Shown piece by piece: positions 1 to 9,938 of a stretch of 64,000 nt of DNA (positions are counted from its first letter, which is position 1; each line of letters starts with the position of its first letter). The translations under genes and the position numbers were made by a program. Source of the DNA: Arenibacter latericius DSM 15913 (lineage in GTDB: Bacteria > Bacteroidota > Bacteroidia > Flavobacteriales > Flavobacteriaceae); NCBI RefSeq assembly GCF_000424985.1, contig NZ_AUKX01000005.1, forward strand, positions 98,501 through 162,500, written 5' to 3'. The notes below the pieces were generated by a model, which worked only from the letters and a program-made list of their open reading frames with translations, made no database searches and was not told the DNA's origin.

Positions 1-7
1 GTAAACA

Positions 8-2182
8 ATGGCTAGAAAAAATCTCCAACATATAAAACTTAATAAGAGTGATAATTCCCATAATTACGAATTAACCGGGGAGCAATTTATAACTGCAGAG
101 GGCATCCCTTTAAAACCTTCCTATTCCCAAAAAGATACGGAACGCTTAGGACACTTAAATTTTGCAGCAGGAATTCCGCCCTACCTAAGGGGACCCTATA
201 GCACTATGTATGTTAAACGCCCATGGACCATTAGGCAATATGCCGGATTTTCAACAGCCGAAGAGAGTAACGCTTTCTATCGGCGTAACTTACAAGCGGG
301 TCAAAAAGGACTATCCGTAGCATTTGACCTGCCTACTCATAGAGGATACGATAGCGATCATGAGCGAGTTGTAGGGGATGTAGGGAAAGCTGGAGTTGCT
401 ATAGACTCGGTTGAGGATATGAAAATTCTCTTTAAGGATATCCCCTTAGACAAAATGTCTGTTTCCATGACCATGAACGGAGCGGTTCTTCCTATTATGG
501 CTTTTTATATTGTTGCCGCAGAGGAACAAGGTGTATCTCTAGATCAATTGGCAGGTACTATCCAAAATGATATCCTAAAGGAATTTATGGTTAGGAATAC
601 GTATATCTACCCACCTACACCCTCCATGCAGATTGTAGCCGATATTTTTAAGTATACCAGTAAACATATGCCCAAATTTAACAGCATCAGCATCTCTGGT
701 TATCACATGCATGAGGCTGGAGCTACTGCCGATTTGGAGCTAGCCTATACTTTAGCCGATGGATTAGAATATATAAGGACAGGTATAAAAGCAGGCTTAG
801 ATATAGATCACTTTGCACCGCGACTCTCTTTCTTCTGGGGAATAGGCATGAACCATTTTATGGAAATCGCCAAAATGAGGGCAGGCCGAATGTTATGGGC
901 TAAATTGGTAAAACAGTTTAACCCTAAGAAAAATAAATCCCTAGCACTGCGCACCCATAGTCAGACTAGCGGATGGAGCCTTACCGAGCAAGATCCTTTC
1001 AATAATGTTGCGAGAACTACTATTGAAGCCTCTGCTGCAGTATTTGGAGGAACCCAAAGCCTACACACCAATGCCTTAGACGAGGCCATAGCACTCCCTA
1101 CGGATTTTTCTGCTCGAATAGCACGAAACACCCAACTATTCTTGCAAGAAGAAACAGGAATAACCAAAACTGTAGATCCCTGGGGCGGCAGCTATTATGT
1201 GGAATCCCTAACTCATGAAATAGCGCAAAAAGCTTGGGAATTAATTCAAGAGGTTGAAGAGTTAGGCGGTATGACCAAAGCCATAGAAGCTGGTATCCCT
1301 AAACTTAGAATAGAAGAAGCAGCGGCAAAAAAACAGGCGCGTATAGATAGTGGTCAAGATGTTATTGTGGGTGTTAATAAGTATCTAGCAGAAGAAGAGC
1401 GGAATAGTTTTCAGATATTGGAAGTAGATAACGCAAAAGTACGAAGTCAACAACTAGAGCGATTGCAGCAACTAAAAGCTAATAGAAATACTAGTGAAGT
1501 TCAGAACGCTTTAGACAATCTTTCTGCAGCCGCAGAAATAAAGATGAAAGCTACTTCATCCAAAAATAGTAGCGATAATTACGGAGATGAAAATAATTTA
1601 CTAGCTTTATCGGTAAAGGCGGCTAAGGCAAGAGCAACCTTAGGAGAAATTAGTGCTGCCTTGGAAAAAGCTTTTGGCAGGCATAGAGCTGAAATAAAAA
1701 CATTTACTGGAGTGTATTCAAAAGAAATAAAAGAAGACAACAGCTTTGAAAAAGCTCGAGAAATGGCTAATAAGTTTGCCGAACAAGAAGGGCGCAGACC
1801 ACGGATAATGATTGCTAAAATGGGACAGGATGGTCACGATCGTGGTGCAAAGGTGGTTTCTACAGGTTATGCCGACTTAGGGTTTGATGTAGATATTGGC
1901 CCTTTATTTCAGACCCCTGCAGAAGCAGCAAAACAGGCGGTAGAAAATGACGTCCATATTTTAGGCATCTCCTCATTAGCAGGCGGTCATAAAACCCTTG
2001 TACCCCAAGTACTAGAGGCATTAAAAAGTTATGGACGGGAAGATATTATGGTAATTGTAGGAGGAGTAGTACCAAAACAAGACTACGATTTTTTATATGA
2101 ATCCGGAGCCGTGGCAATTTTTGGTCCTGGAAAAAAAATAAGCGATACGGCGATTCATATTTTAGAGATTCTAATGGACTAG
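8..2182 (+). CDS. scpA: Methylmalonyl-CoA mutase large (catalytic) subunit
   Basis: This adenosylcobalamin enzyme interconverts methylmalonyl-CoA and succinyl-CoA in propionate metabolism in the cytoplasm. The 724 residues match the usual length of the catalytic subunit. The N-terminal barrel carries the substrate-binding stretch around [18 protein letters not shown]. The C-terminal B12-binding domain has the base-off motif GQDGHDRG near residue 605, whose His is the cobalt ligand, followed by SSLAGGHKT and GGVVP. The ATG at 8 is the only sensible start. A TAA at bases 2-4 could be the stop of an upstream gene; the small subunit normally precedes this gene, but it lies outside the window. Identity is confident; the exact symbol (scpA/mutB/mcmA) varies by species. 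Confidence 0.95.
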   Translation: MARKNLQHIKLNKSDNSHNYELTGEQFITAEGIPLKPSYSQKDTERLGHLNFAAGIPPYLRGPYSTMYVKRPWTIRQYAGFSTAEESNAFYRRNLQAGQKGLSVAFDLPTHRGYDSDHERVVGDVGKAGVAIDSVEDMKILFKDIPLDKMSVSMTMNGAVLPIMAFYIVAAEEQGVSLDQLAGTIQNDILKEFMVRNTYIYPPTPSMQIVADIFKYTSKHMPKFNSISISGYHMHEAGATADLELAYTLADGLEYIRTGIKAGLDIDHFAPRLSFFWGIGMNHFMEIAKMRAGRMLWAKLVKQFNPKKNKSLALRTHSQTSGWSLTEQDPFNNVARTTIEASAAVFGGTQSLHTNALDEAIALPTDFSARIARNTQLFLQEETGITKTVDPWGGSYYVESLTHEIAQKAWELIQEVEELGGMTKAIEAGIPKLRIEEAAAKKQARIDSGQDVIVGVNKYLAEEERNSFQILEVDNAKVRSQQLERLQQLKANRNTSEVQNALDNLSAAAEIKMKATSSKNSSDNYGDENNLLALSVKAAKARATLGEISAALEKAFGRHRAEIKTFTGVYSKEIKEDNSFEKAREMANKFAEQEGRRPRIMIAKMGQDGHDRGAKVVSTGYADLGFDVDIGPLFQTPAEAAKQAVENDVHILGISSLAGGHKTLVPQVLEALKSYGREDIMVIVGGVVPKQDYDFLYESGAVAIFGPGKKISDTAIHILEILMD

Positions 2183-2331
2183 ATGACTACAAAACAGTCG
2201 TTAACACCATACCCCCTGCCGTTTTTTTGGGAGGTAGGTGATGTACTATGACTTTATTTACCATCTGTTAACAAAATACATTTTATAACAACGTAAATAA
2301 TCGTATTTTTACCCACTAACTTACTATGATA

Positions 2332-3105
2332 ATGGGCAAAATAATTGCTATAGCAAATCAAAAAGGCGGCGTAGGCAAAACCACCACTTCGGTGAACCTA
2401 GCAGCTGCTTTAGGTGTTTTGGAAAAAAAGGTATTATTAATTGATGCCGATCCCCAGGCAAACGCAACCTCCGGATTAGGAGTAGATGTGGAGACTGTAG
2501 AAATGGGAACCTATCAATTATTGGAGCATACTAAATCTTCAAGGGAAACTATAGTGACCACTTCTTCCCCTAACCTGGATCTTATACCCTCGCATATCGA
2601 CTTGGTTGCCATTGAAATAGAATTGGTAGACAAGGATAATCGCGAGTATATGATGAAAGATGCCATCGCATCCTTGAAAGACGAGTATGATTATATTCTA
2701 ATAGATTGCGCTCCTTCTTTAGGGCTCTTAACATTAAATGCCCTTACAGCGGCAGATTCCGTTATGATTCCTATTCAATGTGAATACTTTGCATTAGAAG
2801 GATTGGGAAAATTATTGAATACGATTAAAAGTGTTCAAAAAATTCACAATCCAGCATTAGATATAGAAGGTATGGTACTTACCATGTACGATTCTAGATT
2901 ACGTCTTTCTAACCAAGTGGTAGAAGAAGTAAAAAAACACTTCTCAGAAATGGTTTTTGATACCATTATCCAAAGAAACGTCAGATTAAGTGAAGCACCA
3001 AGTTATGGCGAAAGCATTATTAAATATGATGCAAGTAGTACGGGAGCGGCCAATTATTTAAATTTGGCCAATGAATTAGTAGTGAAAAACAAGGAAACTG
3101 TATAA
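2332..3105 (+). CDS. parA: Chromosome partitioning ATPase ParA/Soj
   Basis: This is a Walker-type ATPase that works with ParB to segregate origin regions. The deviant Walker A motif KGGVGKTT lies at the N-terminus, LLIDADPQAN follows, and the Walker B region is YILIDCAPSLG. Length (257 residues) is typical. ATGs exist at 2326 and 2332; I prefer the second because family members begin MGKIIAIANQKGG. The stop codon overlaps the parB start by one base (TAATG), so the two are co-translated. The 143 bases upstream follow the mutase gene and probably hold the promoter, but no clean TAnnTTTG element was found there. Confidence 0.96.
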   Translation: MGKIIAIANQKGGVGKTTTSVNLAAALGVLEKKVLLIDADPQANATSGLGVDVETVEMGTYQLLEHTKSSRETIVTTSSPNLDLIPSHIDLVAIEIELVDKDNREYMMKDAIASLKDEYDYILIDCAPSLGLLTLNALTAADSVMIPIQCEYFALEGLGKLLNTIKSVQKIHNPALDIEGMVLTMYDSRLRLSNQVVEEVKKHFSEMVFDTIIQRNVRLSEAPSYGESIIKYDASSTGAANYLNLANELVVKNKETV

Positions 3106-4025
3106 TGGCGAAAGCGACAAAGAAACAAGCGTTGGGCCGAGGATTATCGGCCTTATTAAAAGACCCCGAAAACGACATTCAATCGGCTTCCGACAAGAAT
3201 GCCGATAAGGTGGTGGGTAATATAGTTGAGTTAGACCTAAGCTCTATAGAGGTTAACCCATTTCAACCCCGTTCTAATTTTAATGACGAAGCCTTACATG
3301 AACTTGCTTCATCCATTAGAGAATTAGGCGTTATACAGCCTATAACGGTTAGAAAATTAGATTTCAACAAATACCAATTAGTTTCTGGAGAGCGACGTTT
3401 TAGAGCCTCTAAATTAGTTGGTTTAGAAACCATTCCTGCCTATATCCGAATTGCCAACGACCAGGAATCCTTGGAAATGGCTTTGGTAGAAAATATTCAA
3501 CGTCAAGATCTAGATCCTATAGAAATTGCGCTTTCTTATCAGAGGCTGATTGATGAAATTCAATTGACTCAAGAAAAAATGAGTGAAAGAGTAGGAAAAA
3601 AACGTTCTACCATCACCAATTATCTGCGTCTATTGCGTTTAGATCCCATTATTCAGACCGGTATAAGAGACGGTTTCGTTAGTATGGGCCACGGTAGAGC
3701 ATTAGTAAATATAGAAGAAAAAGAAGATCAAATAGCTCTTTACGAAAAAATTATTACGGAAAATATTTCCGTAAGAAATACAGAGAAAGCCGTAAAGGAG
3801 TACCAAGAAAGAAAGTCTGCCGCAGCATCACCTACTGAGAGTAAGAAACAACAGAAATCCAAAAGCAGTCCAGAATTTATAGCTAGGAGTGTAAGTAGAT
3901 TTACAGACTATTTGGATGTAAAGGTAGATATTAAGGCTACAGAAAAAGGGAAGGGCAAGATTACTATTCCTTTTCACTCTCAGGAAGAATTTAATCGGAT
4001 AAAAAAATTGATTACGGGTGAGTAA
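3105..4025 (+). CDS. parB: ParB/RepB/Spo0J family partition protein
   Basis: This is the centromere-binding partner of ParA. An N-terminal ParB/sulfiredoxin-like domain contains the CTP-binding signature GERRFRAS and ENIQRQDLDPIE. A helix-turn-helix region follows (LTQEKMSERVGKKRSTITNYLRLL is its core, residues about 147-170). A basic Lys/Ser-rich linker precedes the C-terminal dimerisation segment. At 306 residues it is full length. It overlaps parA by one base and the next gene by eight, so it sits in a tightly packed operon. No convincing parS site was found inside the window, although parS sites usually lie close to parAB. Confidence 0.96.
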   Translation: MAKATKKQALGRGLSALLKDPENDIQSASDKNADKVVGNIVELDLSSIEVNPFQPRSNFNDEALHELASSIRELGVIQPITVRKLDFNKYQLVSGERRFRASKLVGLETIPAYIRIANDQESLEMALVENIQRQDLDPIEIALSYQRLIDEIQLTQEKMSERVGKKRSTITNYLRLLRLDPIIQTGIRDGFVSMGHGRALVNIEEKEDQIALYEKIITENISVRNTEKAVKEYQERKSAAASPTESKKQQKSKSSPEFIARSVSRFTDYLDVKVDIKATEKGKGKITIPFHSQEEFNRIKKLITGE

Positions 4026-4665
4026 TTTCTTTCTATCACTAGTAGCATGTTTTCTGGTTGTCTCTTTTGGGTTTGCCCAAGAAAAAGAGGATAAAAAACA
4101 AGAATCCGATTCTGTAAAAGTAGCCCTTAATGAAAAGGGATTTACAGCAATAGACACCCTTAAAATTAAAAAGAAAGGAATTAATCCCTTAGCTCCTAGT
4201 AAAGCCGCTTTTTATTCCGCCGTTTTCCCGGGCCTAGGTCAAATCTACAACAAACGCTACTGGAAAGTACCCATTGTATACGCAGCAATCGGGACTGGAG
4301 TATACGCCTATAAATACAATGATGATCTGTACGATCGATTTAGGACTGCTTTTAAACGCAGGCAAGCCGGATTTACCGATGATGAATTCTACGACCTAGG
4401 GACGCCAAATCCACCAGGTTCCCCACCAGACTTTTCCGACACAGCCTTGGAAAATGCCCAGGATAGATACCAGCGAGACAGAGACCTTTGGCTATTAGTC
4501 ACAATTGGAATGTACGTTCTTAATATTGTAGATGCCAATGTAGACGCCCATTTAAAACAATTTAACGTGGACGATGATCTAAGTTTAGATTTTAAACCTT
4601 TCTTGGATACAGACGCCCTCACAGCCAACCCAGTTTACGGAATGGCATTAACTATAAAATTTTAA
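4018..4665 (+). CDS. DUF5683 domain-containing exported protein
   Basis: This 215-residue Bacteroidota protein has no known function. It starts with a cleavable signal peptide (FFLSLVACFLVVSFGFAQ) and a charged linker. A DUF5683-type hydrophobic region with AFYSAVFPGLGQIYNKRYWK follows, then a second hydrophobic segment (LWLLVTIGMYVLNIVDA). The start is GTG at 4018, eight bases inside parB; no in-frame ATG lies near the signal peptide. The position between parB and dapB and the tight overlap imply co-transcription with parAB. The family call rests on the PGLGQIYN motif and on gene order, and is fairly safe; any role would be a guess. Confidence 0.85.
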   Translation: MSNFFLSLVACFLVVSFGFAQEKEDKKQESDSVKVALNEKGFTAIDTLKIKKKGINPLAPSKAAFYSAVFPGLGQIYNKRYWKVPIVYAAIGTGVYAYKYNDDLYDRFRTAFKRRQAGFTDDEFYDLGTPNPPGSPPDFSDTALENAQDRYQRDRDLWLLVTIGMYVLNIVDANVDAHLKQFNVDDDLSLDFKPFLDTDALTANPVYGMALTIKF

Positions 4666-4668
4666 TTG

Positions 4669-5370
4669 ATGAATATTGCCTTGTTCGGATATGGTAAAAT
4701 GGGGAAAATGATTGAACAAATCGCCCTAAAAAGAAACCATACCATAGTAGCAAAAATTGACGTAGACACAACGGAAATAAACTTCTCTGAAATAGATGTA
4801 GCCATAGATTTCAGTATGCCAAGTGCTGCTTTTGATAATATAAAAACATGCATGGAAAACAACATTCCCGTAATTTGTGGTACCACAGGATGGTTAGAAG
4901 ATTACGACAATGCTGTACGGATATGTAAAGAAAATAATGGCGCATTTATTTATGCTTCCAATTTTAGCCTTGGGGTAAACCTGTTCTTTGAACTAAACTC
5001 CTATTTGGCAAAAATGATGGGAAATCTAAAGCAATATCAGGTAAGTATGGAGGAGATTCACCATACTCAAAAATTAGATGCTCCTAGTGGTACGGCTATA
5101 ACTTTAGCTGAAGGGGTAATAAATGAAACTGACTATTCTGCATGGAAGCTAGATAATGCTGACGCTAACGAAATCCCTATTACAGCAAAACGGATTGATG
5201 ATACTCCAGGTACCCATACCGTTACCTACGATAGTGAAGTAGATAGCATTGAGATAAAACACACCGCTCATAATCGCGAAGGATTTGCCCTAGGAGCAGT
5301 GATAGCAGCAGAATGGATACAAGATAAGAAAGGTGTATTCTCTATGAAAGATGTGTTAAACCTTAGTTAA
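4669..5370 (+). CDS. dapB: 4-hydroxy-tetrahydrodipicolinate reductase
   Basis: This enzyme reduces the dihydrodipicolinate precursor with NAD(P)H in the diaminopimelate/lysine pathway. The N-terminal nucleotide-binding motif is GYGKMGKMIE. The middle has ICGTTGW, and the catalytic/substrate region EEIHHTQKLDAPSGTA carries the conserved HH and K. A frame opening three bases earlier would begin with TTG; the ATG at 4669 giving MNIALFGYGKMG is the natural start. Length is 233 residues, slightly short of the enterobacterial enzyme but normal for Bacteroidota. It follows the DUF5683 gene by three bases and lies upstream of lepB. Confidence 0.95.
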   Translation: MNIALFGYGKMGKMIEQIALKRNHTIVAKIDVDTTEINFSEIDVAIDFSMPSAAFDNIKTCMENNIPVICGTTGWLEDYDNAVRICKENNGAFIYASNFSLGVNLFFELNSYLAKMMGNLKQYQVSMEEIHHTQKLDAPSGTAITLAEGVINETDYSAWKLDNADANEIPITAKRIDDTPGTHTVTYDSEVDSIEIKHTAHNREGFALGAVIAAEWIQDKKGVFSMKDVLNLS

Positions 5371-5453
5371 GGAGCGTAACAATCACCAACAAAGAAAGAC
5401 TTAAAAGATTGATTGTTAATTTATAAACAACAATCCAAAATCAGCATACGGAT

Positions 5454-7187
5454 ATGAACGGTACACAGTGGATTATTTTTATTCTTATCATTCAGGTAGT
5501 ACATTTTTTAGGAACCTGGAAATTATACGTAAAGGCAGGTAGAAAAGCTTGGGAGGCAGCTATACCAGTATACAATGCCATAATCTTAATGAAAATTATC
5601 AATAGGCCTAAATGGTGGGTAATTCTGTTATTTATACCTATTATTAACCTATTAATGTTCCCTGTGGTATGGGTAGAAACACTTAGAAGTTTTGGCAAAA
5701 ACAGCCTTTTAGATACTTGGTTGGCCATACTTACCTTAGGTTTATATATCTACTATGTAAATTATTTTACAGAGGTCACCTATATAGAAAACAGGGATCT
5801 TCATCCAAGAACCGCTTTAGGGGAATGGGTAAGCTCCATAGTATTTGCCATCGTTGCAGCTACTTTAGTTCACACCTATATAATTCAACCTTATGTTATC
5901 CCTACTTCCTCTTTGGAAAAAACACTGTTGGTGGGCGACTTCCTTTTTGTGAGTAAATTCCATTATGGGGCACGTGTTCCGATGACCACCGTAGCCGCAC
6001 CAATGGTACATGATACCCTACCTATTCTAAAAACAAGATCATATGTAGCCGATGTAGATCCCGCTACCTATAAAACATCATTTTGGAATAAACTACAGCT
6101 TCCTTATATGCGTCTCCCCGGCTTTAAAAAAGTAAAAAGGAATGAAATTGTAGTGTTTAGCTGGCCTGCCGATACGGTCTACCAATTCTTTAAGCAACAA
6201 GAAGGAGTACGCAAACCCATCGATAAAAAATCAAATTACGTAAAACGTGCCGTAGGTATACCAGGGGATACCTTATCTATAGTTGACGGATATGTACACA
6301 TCAACGGTAAAAAAACGGTATTGCCTTATAGAGCAAAACCTATGTTCTCGCATACAGTAACGGTAGAAAACGGTTTTTCTAATGCAGCAATAGATATATT
6401 AGGAAGAGAAAATTTTGCTGGGAACGTAGTTCGTATCCCCAACAGTTCTTTAGAGTTGGAAAATGCAGACCAAGTAATCACTGCAATGCATATGGAGAAA
6501 ATAAAGTCCGACTCTGCCTACACTTACTATTCCGGAAATGTTAGTAATAATAGGGTCCGCGACTATTTAAAGTCGGAAGACGTAAGCAATATGGCCATCT
6601 TTAATTTAACAGAGGAAGAAGCCAAAAATTTCACTGGAAAAGATGGTATAATATCCATAGAGAAACTTGCATTTACCACTAAAAAAACCTCTCTTTTCCC
6701 ACAAGATCCAGCACATCCTGGAACTTTAGATAATATGCAGGCCATTTACATCCCCGAACAAGGGAAAACCGTGGCGCTTAATTTAGAGGTGCTTCCTCTT
6801 TATGAGAAAATAATTAAGGAATACGAAGACAACACTCTTAAAGTAAACGGAAATCAGATACTGATTAATGGAGAGGTTGCAAACTCCTATACCTTTAAAC
6901 AGGATTACTATTGGATGATGGGAGACAATAGACACCGATCCGAAGATAGTAGAACTTGGGGATACGTTCCAGAAGACCATATAGTAGGCACGCCAGTATT
7001 TATTTGGATGAGTATAGATGGAATCAACGATGGAATGAAAAACTGGAAAATCCGTTGGGATAGAGTATTTACTACGGTCCACGGAGATGGAGAACCTACC
7101 TCCTACTTTAAGTACTTTTTAATTGCACTTGCGGGATGGTTTGTTTTTGATTATTTCAGAAAAAAGAAGAAAACAGATAAAAAATAA
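5454..7187 (+). CDS. lepB: Signal peptidase I with an N-terminal membrane extension
   Basis: This inner-membrane serine/lysine protease removes signal peptides from exported proteins. At 577 residues it is far longer than E. coli LepB. The first ~120 residues hold several hydrophobic helices resembling the DUF5684 type, a common arrangement in Flavobacteriia. The catalytic box PTSSLEKTLLVGDF (Ser about residue 153) follows another membrane helix. The general-base Lys lies in YVKRAVGIPGDTL (about residue 263). A long insert precedes the closing box MMGDNRHRSEDSRTWG. A membrane helix and a basic KKKK tail end the protein. It follows dapB by 83 bases. Confidence 0.94.
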   Translation: MNGTQWIIFILIIQVVHFLGTWKLYVKAGRKAWEAAIPVYNAIILMKIINRPKWWVILLFIPIINLLMFPVVWVETLRSFGKNSLLDTWLAILTLGLYIYYVNYFTEVTYIENRDLHPRTALGEWVSSIVFAIVAATLVHTYIIQPYVIPTSSLEKTLLVGDFLFVSKFHYGARVPMTTVAAPMVHDTLPILKTRSYVADVDPATYKTSFWNKLQLPYMRLPGFKKVKRNEIVVFSWPADTVYQFFKQQEGVRKPIDKKSNYVKRAVGIPGDTLSIVDGYVHINGKKTVLPYRAKPMFSHTVTVENGFSNAAIDILGRENFAGNVVRIPNSSLELENADQVITAMHMEKIKSDSAYTYYSGNVSNNRVRDYLKSEDVSNMAIFNLTEEEAKNFTGKDGIISIEKLAFTTKKTSLFPQDPAHPGTLDNMQAIYIPEQGKTVALNLEVLPLYEKIIKEYEDNTLKVNGNQILINGEVANSYTFKQDYYWMMGDNRHRSEDSRTWGYVPEDHIVGTPVFIWMSIDGINDGMKNWKIRWDRVFTTVHGDGEPTSYFKYFLIALAGWFVFDYFRKKKKTDKK

Positions 7188-7197
7188 TCTATACAAC

Positions 7198-7238
7198 CCT
7201 AAGCCTTAATTAACCTTTTAATTTGAGGCTTAGGTTTC
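7198..7238 (+). terminator. Probable terminator after lepB
   Basis: A perfect 9-base inverted repeat (CCTAAGCCT / AGGCTTAGG, arms 7198-7206 and 7226-7234) with a 19-base loop lies just after the lepB stop. The trailing T-run is short, so termination may be partial. Confidence 0.5.
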
Positions 7239-7359
7239 AAATTACAGTAGATACAAACTTAAAAATTGCATCATTCCCCATATCGCCTAAAGTTACTTGA
7301 ATTAGTGGCAAATTAATTTATTTTTAGATTAATACATTAACAAATAGATTCATTAAAAA

Positions 7360-7992
7360 ATGCAGTTGCTTCTTCATCCAGGATATTTTTTAAACATCGC
7401 CAACTTCGCGGCCATTGTTCAGAATGATATTTGTTGGGAGACAAAAGACAATTATCAAAAGCAGACTTTTAGAAATCGTTGCTATATAAGCACAGATACG
7501 GGAAAGCACATGCTTAACATTCCTATTAAGCATATTGGTAACAACAGCAACAAACAGTTATATGCCAATGTAGCTATTGACAATAATTACCAATGGCAAA
7601 GACAACACTGGCGCACCTTGCAAACGGCATATCGGACCTCTCCTTTTTTTGAGTTTTACGAAGATGATATAGCCCCCCTTTACAAAGAGACTTTTCCCTC
7701 TTTAATGGAATTTAACCTGAAGACAATTGAAACTATTTGTGAGTGCCTACAAATAGAGATGCCTACTGATAAAACCATTATATACGAGCCAACAGTAATC
7801 GATAAAATAGACGGGCGTCATTTTATTAATTCTAAAATTAAATTGGAGTTTGATCAACCTGAGTATGTTCAAGTTTTTAACGATAGAAACCCCTTTATTT
7901 CTAATCTAAGCATATTAGACCTTCTGTTCAATGAAGGCACCAACACCCTATCTTATCTCAAAAATGTAAATTTAAGACTCCATCATGCTTAG
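7360..7992 (+). CDS. WbqC family protein
   Basis: The 210-residue protein matches the WbqC-like family, which occurs in Bacteroidota and in some polysaccharide gene clusters; its biochemical function is not established. Visible features are the N-terminal PGYFLNIANFAAIVQND, and the central HMLNIPIKH and WQRQHWRTLQTAYRTSPFFEFY segments, which are characteristic of the family. There is no signal peptide or membrane helix. It overlaps the next gene by eight bases, so the two are probably translated together. Here it neighbours lepB, the common flavobacterial arrangement, rather than a polysaccharide cluster. Confidence 0.88.
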   Translation: MQLLLHPGYFLNIANFAAIVQNDICWETKDNYQKQTFRNRCYISTDTGKHMLNIPIKHIGNNSNKQLYANVAIDNNYQWQRQHWRTLQTAYRTSPFFEFYEDDIAPLYKETFPSLMEFNLKTIETICECLQIEMPTDKTIIYEPTVIDKIDGRHFINSKIKLEFDQPEYVQVFNDRNPFISNLSILDLLFNEGTNTLSYLKNVNLRLHHA

Positions 7993-8293
7993 GTGGTTTA
8001 TGCACTATGGAATCCATTTCCTAGTACCCATTTTGGTCGGTCTTCTTTTTTATAAAGAATATAAATGGAAAGCCATTATAATTCTTTTGGCGGGTATAAT
8101 CATTGATATAGACCATTTATGGGCAAACCCAATCTTTGATCCTAACCGATGTAGTATTAATTTCCACCCCTTACACACCTATTGGGCAATAGCAATCTAT
8201 TGCTTAATGTTAATTCCCAAAAAGACCAGAATATTCGGTCTAGCATTCGTAATTCATATTATAGCGGATATTACAGATTGTCTTCTAATGTAA
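7985..8293 (+). CDS. DUF6122 family membrane protein
   Basis: This small integral membrane protein (102 residues) has three or four hydrophobic helices and conserved polar signatures: IDIDHLWANPIFDPNRCSI near the middle, then FHPLHTYWAI. The histidines and aspartates recall metal-dependent membrane hydrolases of the YdjM type, but that resemblance is only suggestive. It starts inside the WbqC gene, an eight-base overlap that implies translational coupling. Function unknown. Confidence 0.82.
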   Translation: MLRWFMHYGIHFLVPILVGLLFYKEYKWKAIIILLAGIIIDIDHLWANPIFDPNRCSINFHPLHTYWAIAIYCLMLIPKKTRIFGLAFVIHIIADITDCLLM

Positions 8294-8506
8294 TAAACAG
8301 GTTGCTCTACTAGGCCAATTAATAAGCCTATATTTTAATATTGAATCCAAATTAGGGTGACCTCGGAGCAGTGTAAATAAAATTATTACTATTTCTTGCT
8401 AAATCAATTATAAAGCAGGCATCAACAAGCAATTGCACTTATTTAGAAAATTATTGCTATTTTGTACTCTTGATTTAAATACAATATAATAAACCAATAA
8501 AGTGTT

Positions 8507-9820
8507 ATGGGAGATCATAAATTTCACAACCCCATTCCTTCTGGCAGAAGAGAATTCATAAAAAAATCTGGTATTGCCTTAATCGGGGGATCCCTTGTAT
8601 CCCCGGCAGTATCTTTTGGAGCCACTAGCCTTTACAAAGATTCTACCTTAAAGGTAGGATTAATCGGTTGTGGGGGCCGAGGTACTGGAGCTGCTGCACA
8701 AGCCTTGCAAGCAGATCCTAACGTAATCCTATACGCAATGGGGGACGTTTTTGAAGATAAATTGAATTTGGCACATCAGGAGTTGCAGAAAGCAATGGGA
8801 GATAAGGTAAAAGTTGCTCCAGAAAACAAATTCATAGGATTTGACGCCTATCAAAAAGTAATAGATTCTGGCGTAGATGTGGTATTACTTACTACTCCAC
8901 CAGCCTTTAGACCAGACCACCTAAATGCTGCAGTAGAAGCTGGGAAACACGTGTTTTGCGAGAAACCTGTAGCGGTAGATGCACCGGGTGTACACAAAGT
9001 ATTAGCTGCTGCCAAAAAAGCCAAGGAAAAAAACCTGTCATTAGTTTCTGGCTTCTGTTTTAGGTATGATTACCCCAACAGAGCCATCTTTGGACGCGTT
9101 TTAGACGGACAGATAGGAGATATAAGAACTGTTACAACATTCCGCCATGGAGGGGAAGCTTGGTATAAGGAGCGCCAGCCAGATTGGACAGACATGACCT
9201 ACCGTATGCGCAATTGGTATTATTACAATTGGCTGTCTGGTGATATAGTAGTAGAGCAAGCTGTACACAGCCTAGATATGATGTCTTGGGTTATGGGCGA
9301 TAAGATGCCTATAAGCGCCACAGGAACTGGAGGCAGACAAGTACGTGTAGACAGTAAATACGGTAACATATACGATCATTTTGCAGTAGAATTCGAATAT
9401 GAAAATGGAGCTAAGGGCTATCACTTTACTAGACAACAAAACAACACCTCCCATAGGAACAGCGTAGAGGTACTGGGTAGTGATGGGTCTTCTATTACTA
9501 ACATAGGACGTAGGTATGAAATTACCGGAAAAAACAGCTATACCTACCGAGGAGAAAGAAATAATATGTTCCAAACTGAACACGATGAACTATTTGCCTC
9601 CATTAGAAACGGCAAACCTATGAACGATGGGGAATGGATGGCAAAGAGTACTATGCTAGCAATTTGGGCTCGTATGGTTGGGTACACTGGACAAACTATA
9701 ACTTGGGAGCAAGCCTTTAACTCTAAAGAAGAGCTAGGGCCAAAAATAGACGAATACAATTGGGATCTAGTATGGCCTTCTGCACCTGTGGCTATTCCCG
9801 GTAAAACTAAGTTTATTTAA
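8507..9820 (+). CDS. Exported Gfo/Idh/MocA family oxidoreductase
   Basis: A 437-residue NAD(P)-dependent sugar or inositol oxidoreductase. The N-terminus has a twin-arginine-like signal (GRREFIKKSGIALIGG), then the Rossmann motif VGLIGCGGRGTGAA and the family hallmark GKHVFCEKPVAVDA with its catalytic-region Lys. The C-terminal beta-sheet domain includes GDIVVEQAVHSLDMMSW. In Bacteroidota such enzymes often pair with DUF1080 proteins for oxidative glycoside or sugar breakdown, and a decayed DUF1080-like fragment lies directly downstream. The substrate cannot be read from sequence. The gene stands alone, with a terminator-like hairpin after it. Confidence 0.92.
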   Translation: MGDHKFHNPIPSGRREFIKKSGIALIGGSLVSPAVSFGATSLYKDSTLKVGLIGCGGRGTGAAAQALQADPNVILYAMGDVFEDKLNLAHQELQKAMGDKVKVAPENKFIGFDAYQKVIDSGVDVVLLTTPPAFRPDHLNAAVEAGKHVFCEKPVAVDAPGVHKVLAAAKKAKEKNLSLVSGFCFRYDYPNRAIFGRVLDGQIGDIRTVTTFRHGGEAWYKERQPDWTDMTYRMRNWYYYNWLSGDIVVEQAVHSLDMMSWVMGDKMPISATGTGGRQVRVDSKYGNIYDHFAVEFEYENGAKGYHFTRQQNNTSHRNSVEVLGSDGSSITNIGRRYEITGKNSYTYRGERNNMFQTEHDELFASIRNGKPMNDGEWMAKSTMLAIWARMVGYTGQTITWEQAFNSKEELGPKIDEYNWDLVWPSAPVAIPGKTKFI

Positions 9821-9849
9821 CCCCACTTTTAATTAAAAATTGACTAATT

Positions 9850-9890
9850 AAACCACATGGCGTTTTATACGTCTTGTGGTTTGATTTTAT
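9850..9890 (+). terminator. Hairpin terminator after the oxidoreductase
   Basis: A perfect 8-base inverted repeat, AAACCACA (9850-9857) and TGTGGTTT (9875-9882), is followed by GATTTTATTG. It lies 30 bases after the oxidoreductase stop and fits an intrinsic terminator with a modest T-tract. Confidence 0.55.
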
Positions 9891-9938
9891 TGCATAACAG
9901 CTTATTAAGATGAAGCTTATCCCTACCTTGTTTCTAGG

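Noticed and set aside
8947..8960. AAACACGTGTTT palindrome, considered as a parS site
   Set aside because: The CACGTG core is present, but the flanks are inverted relative to the parS consensus, and it lies in coding sequence. Other CACGTG cores near 5971 and 56413 fit no better.
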